Positions 5,617 to 7,105 of a stretch of DNA of 7,105 bases are shown in pieces. The position numbers and the translations under genes were made by a program. Position 1 is the stretch's first letter. Every line of letters begins with the position of its first letter. The stretch comes from Elusimicrobiota bacterium (GTDB taxonomy: Bacteria; Elusimicrobiota; Elusimicrobia; UBA1565; UBA9628), in NCBI GenBank assembly GCA_016194625.1, contig JACQBB010000206.1, positions 1 through 7,105 of the forward strand, read 5' to 3'. The notes beneath the pieces are model-generated. The model did no database searches, was not told the origin of the DNA, and worked only from the letters and a program-made list of their open reading frames with translations.

Positions 5617-7105
5617 CGGCGGCGTCCTTTGGCGGCGCGGACTTCGGCGAGGAGCGCGGCGTCGCCGGAGCGGAGGGCGGCCTCCTCGGCGTTCTGGAGG
5701 AGCACGGCGCGCTCGACGCCGTTCGGGGCGTCCAGCGAGAGGGCGAGGTAGTGCCGGGCGAGCGGGGCGGCCGACGCGGCGGCCGCCCGGTCGGCGTCGG
5801 CGGACAGCGCGGTCAGGCGGTCCCGCGTCTCGGCGGCGGACGCCGCCAGCTCGCGCTGGGCGCGCGTCATCGCGGCCAGGTCCAGGGCCTTGGCCGTCTG
5901 CTCGTCCCGGGTCGCGGCGGGGCGCGCGCGCGCGGCCCGGACGCGGCGGGATTGGACGGCGCCCGCGTCGTCGAGGTCCATCGCGTTGACGGCGGCGTCC
6001 CGGTAGCGCGCGCGCAGGGCCCGCTCCCATTTCGGGCGCGAGGCGATCATCGCGCGGTAGTCCGCCATCTCCTGCGGGTCGATCGCCGCGCCCGGCGCGT
6101 TCGCGACGCGCGAGGCGACGTAGAGGTTCTTCGTCGTCCAGGCCTCGACCTCGTCGTCGACGATCAGCGCCAGCGGCAGGTTCCCGCGCGCCATCTCCTG
6201 CATCACCGGGTCGCGGCGGTCCTGCCAGGCGTGGGTCAGCTCGTGGACGAGCAGGGCGTCGTTGTCCGCGGCGAAGGCCGCGACGGCCTCCGGGTGGGCG
6301 GCGAGATAGGCGTTCAGCGCCGGGCCCGAGGCCAGGGACTTGGTCAGCGCGGGCCGCTCCTTCGGCGGGACGACCCCCGCGGCGGCGGCCAGCACGGACG
6401 CGCGGTCCACGACGAGGGCGCGGCGGCGGTAATCGTAACGGGCGGCGTCGGACGAGAGGTCCTCGACCAGGATCGGCGGCAGGTCGGGCGTCCCTGCGTC
6501 CCCCGCGAGCCGCGCGAGGACCTTCCGGCCGAAGGGGTCGGCGCCCAGGCGCCGCGCGGCCGCGGCGCGCAAGGCGTCGCCGGCCCGCCGTTCGGCGTCG
6601 TCGAAGTAGGGGAGCGGGACGCGCGGCCCCGGCGCGCCGGCGCGGACCGGCGCGGCCGCGGCGCGGCGCTCGGCGGGCGTCCGCGCCTGGTCGAAGAACG
6701 CGGCGATCGACGCCAGGCTGCTCCCGGTCAGGCGCCTCAGGTCGGCCGCGCTCGCGCGCGCGTCCAGCGCCTTGGCGACCTCGGGCGGCAGGTCGCCCTT
6801 CAGCGCCTCGGCCGCGGCGCGGTCGGCCGGGCTCAGCGGGTCCCGGGCGAGCAGCAGCTCGAGCCGTTCGAGCGCGAGGCGGCGCGTGCCCAGGTCGATG
6901 CGCGTCAGCACGGCGGCGAGCTGGTCGGCGGTCAGCGGGGCCTTCGTGCGGGCGTCCAGCACGCGGCCGTCGTCCTCGAGGCGCAGGCCCTCGCCGCGCA
7001 GCGCCTCCTTCATCCCGTCCGAGACGCCGGACGCGCGCCAATCGGCGACCGTCGCGGCGCCGCAGGGGGCCGCGGTCAGGAGGGCGACGGCGAGCAGGAG
7101 GGGTC
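5613..7105 (-). CDS. Exported HExxH metalloprotease-like protein (start codon just outside window)
   Basis: The frame runs open to the window edge and gives 496 visible residues. The first visible residues (PLLLAVALLTAAPCGAATVADW) are plainly the body of a signal peptide, so the true start is only a few codons beyond 7105. The ATG at 7013 is internal. I do not recognise the family. The key feature is VHELTHAWQD, encoded at about 6248-6219: an HExxH zinc-binding motif (bases 6245-6231). It is followed about 26 residues later by DDEVEAW, whose Glu residues could supply the third zinc ligand, as in gluzincins. Immediately before are ALIVDDE-type hydrophobic and acidic stretches. The N-terminal third is helical and charged, and the C-terminal 130 residues are helical, Ala/Arg-rich and coiled-coil-like. 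A periplasmic or surface protease is the natural reading, though activity is unproven. It is the first visible gene of the four-gene overlapping cluster, ending in ATGA with the lipoprotein start. Confidence 0.85.
   Translation of the reverse strand, partial: PLLLAVALLTAAPCGAATVADWRASGVSDGMKEALRGEGLRLEDDGRVLDARTKAPLTADQLAAVLTRIDLGTRRLALERLELLLARDPLSPADRAAAEALKGDLPPEVAKALDARASAADLRRLTGSSLASIAAFFDQARTPAERRAAAAPVRAGAPGPRVPLPYFDDAERRAGDALRAAAARRLGADPFGRKVLARLAGDAGTPDLPPILVEDLSSDAARYDYRRRALVVDRASVLAAAAGVVPPKERPALTKSLASGPALNAYLAAHPEAVAAFAADNDALLVHELTHAWQDRRDPVMQEMARGNLPLALIVDDEVEAWTTKNLYVASRVANAPGAAIDPQEMADYRAMIASRPKWERALRARYRDAAVNAMDLDDAGAVQSRRVRAARARPAATRDEQTAKALDLAAMTRAQRELAASAAETRDRLTALSADADRAAAASAAPLARHYLALSLDAPNGVERAVLLQNAEEAALRSGDAALLAEVRAAKGRRR
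5625..5630 (-). promoter_or_regulatory. Ribosome binding site of the lipoprotein gene
   Basis: On the minus strand AAAGGA lies 8 bases before the ATG at 5616, inside the end of the protease gene. It decides this start over the long upstream-open frame and shows that the overlapped gene can also recruit ribosomes itself. Confidence 0.7.

Noticed and set aside
7011..7013. ATG at 7013 as the true start of the protease-like gene
   Set aside because: The frame stays open to the window edge and encodes a hydrophobic signal-peptide core just upstream, so the start lies beyond 7105.
5616..7041. Lipoprotein frame extended upstream to 7041
   Set aside because: Arg/Gly/Pro-rich shadow of the protease-like gene. 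The lipoprotein signal begins at ATG 5616 with a good ribosome site.

Overview
The window is a compact, very GC-rich bacterial stretch (GC clearly above 70% by eye) with no gene-free gap longer than about 45 bases. Several proteins carry Sec-type signal peptides, one carries a likely lipobox, and there is an MltA-type lytic transglycosylase, so the source is probably a diderm (Gram-negative-type) bacterium. I cannot place it securely. High-GC Elusimicrobiota or a myxobacteria-like lineage would fit, with a weak lean to the former.

Plus strand, 2-2773: (1) the C-terminal part of an unrecognised protein whose start lies before the window; (2) a secreted PHB-depolymerase/feruloyl-esterase-like alpha/beta hydrolase with a visible Ser-Asp-His triad; (3) glgC, ADP-glucose pyrophosphorylase, the committed step of bacterial glycogen synthesis, starting 3 bases after the hydrolase stop. 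Both the hydrolase and glgC lack a good Shine-Dalgarno sequence. Each has a sigma70-like -10 hexamer placed so that transcription would begin at or next to the ATG, which suggests leaderless mRNAs. The glgC promoter candidate lies inside the last codons of the hydrolase gene.

Minus strand, 7105-2783 (read right to left): a tightly coupled cluster of an exported HELTH zinc-metalloprotease-like protein (its first codons lie beyond the window), a small lipoprotein, MltA and a DUF309 protein. All three junctions are 4-base stop/start overlaps (ATGA, ATGA, GTGA). After a 43-base gap with its own promoter-like hexamer and the best Shine-Dalgarno of the window comes an exported, Trp-periodic, helix-rich protein of unknown function. 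This group looks like an envelope / peptidoglycan module.

The two gene groups converge at about 2773/2783. A GC-rich inverted repeat spans both stop codons and may act as a weak two-way terminator. I see no RNA genes, mobile elements, CRISPR arrays or obvious transferred segments. The least ordinary content is the coupled protease-lipoprotein-MltA-DUF309 set, the Trp-periodic protein, and the leaderless-type promoters.
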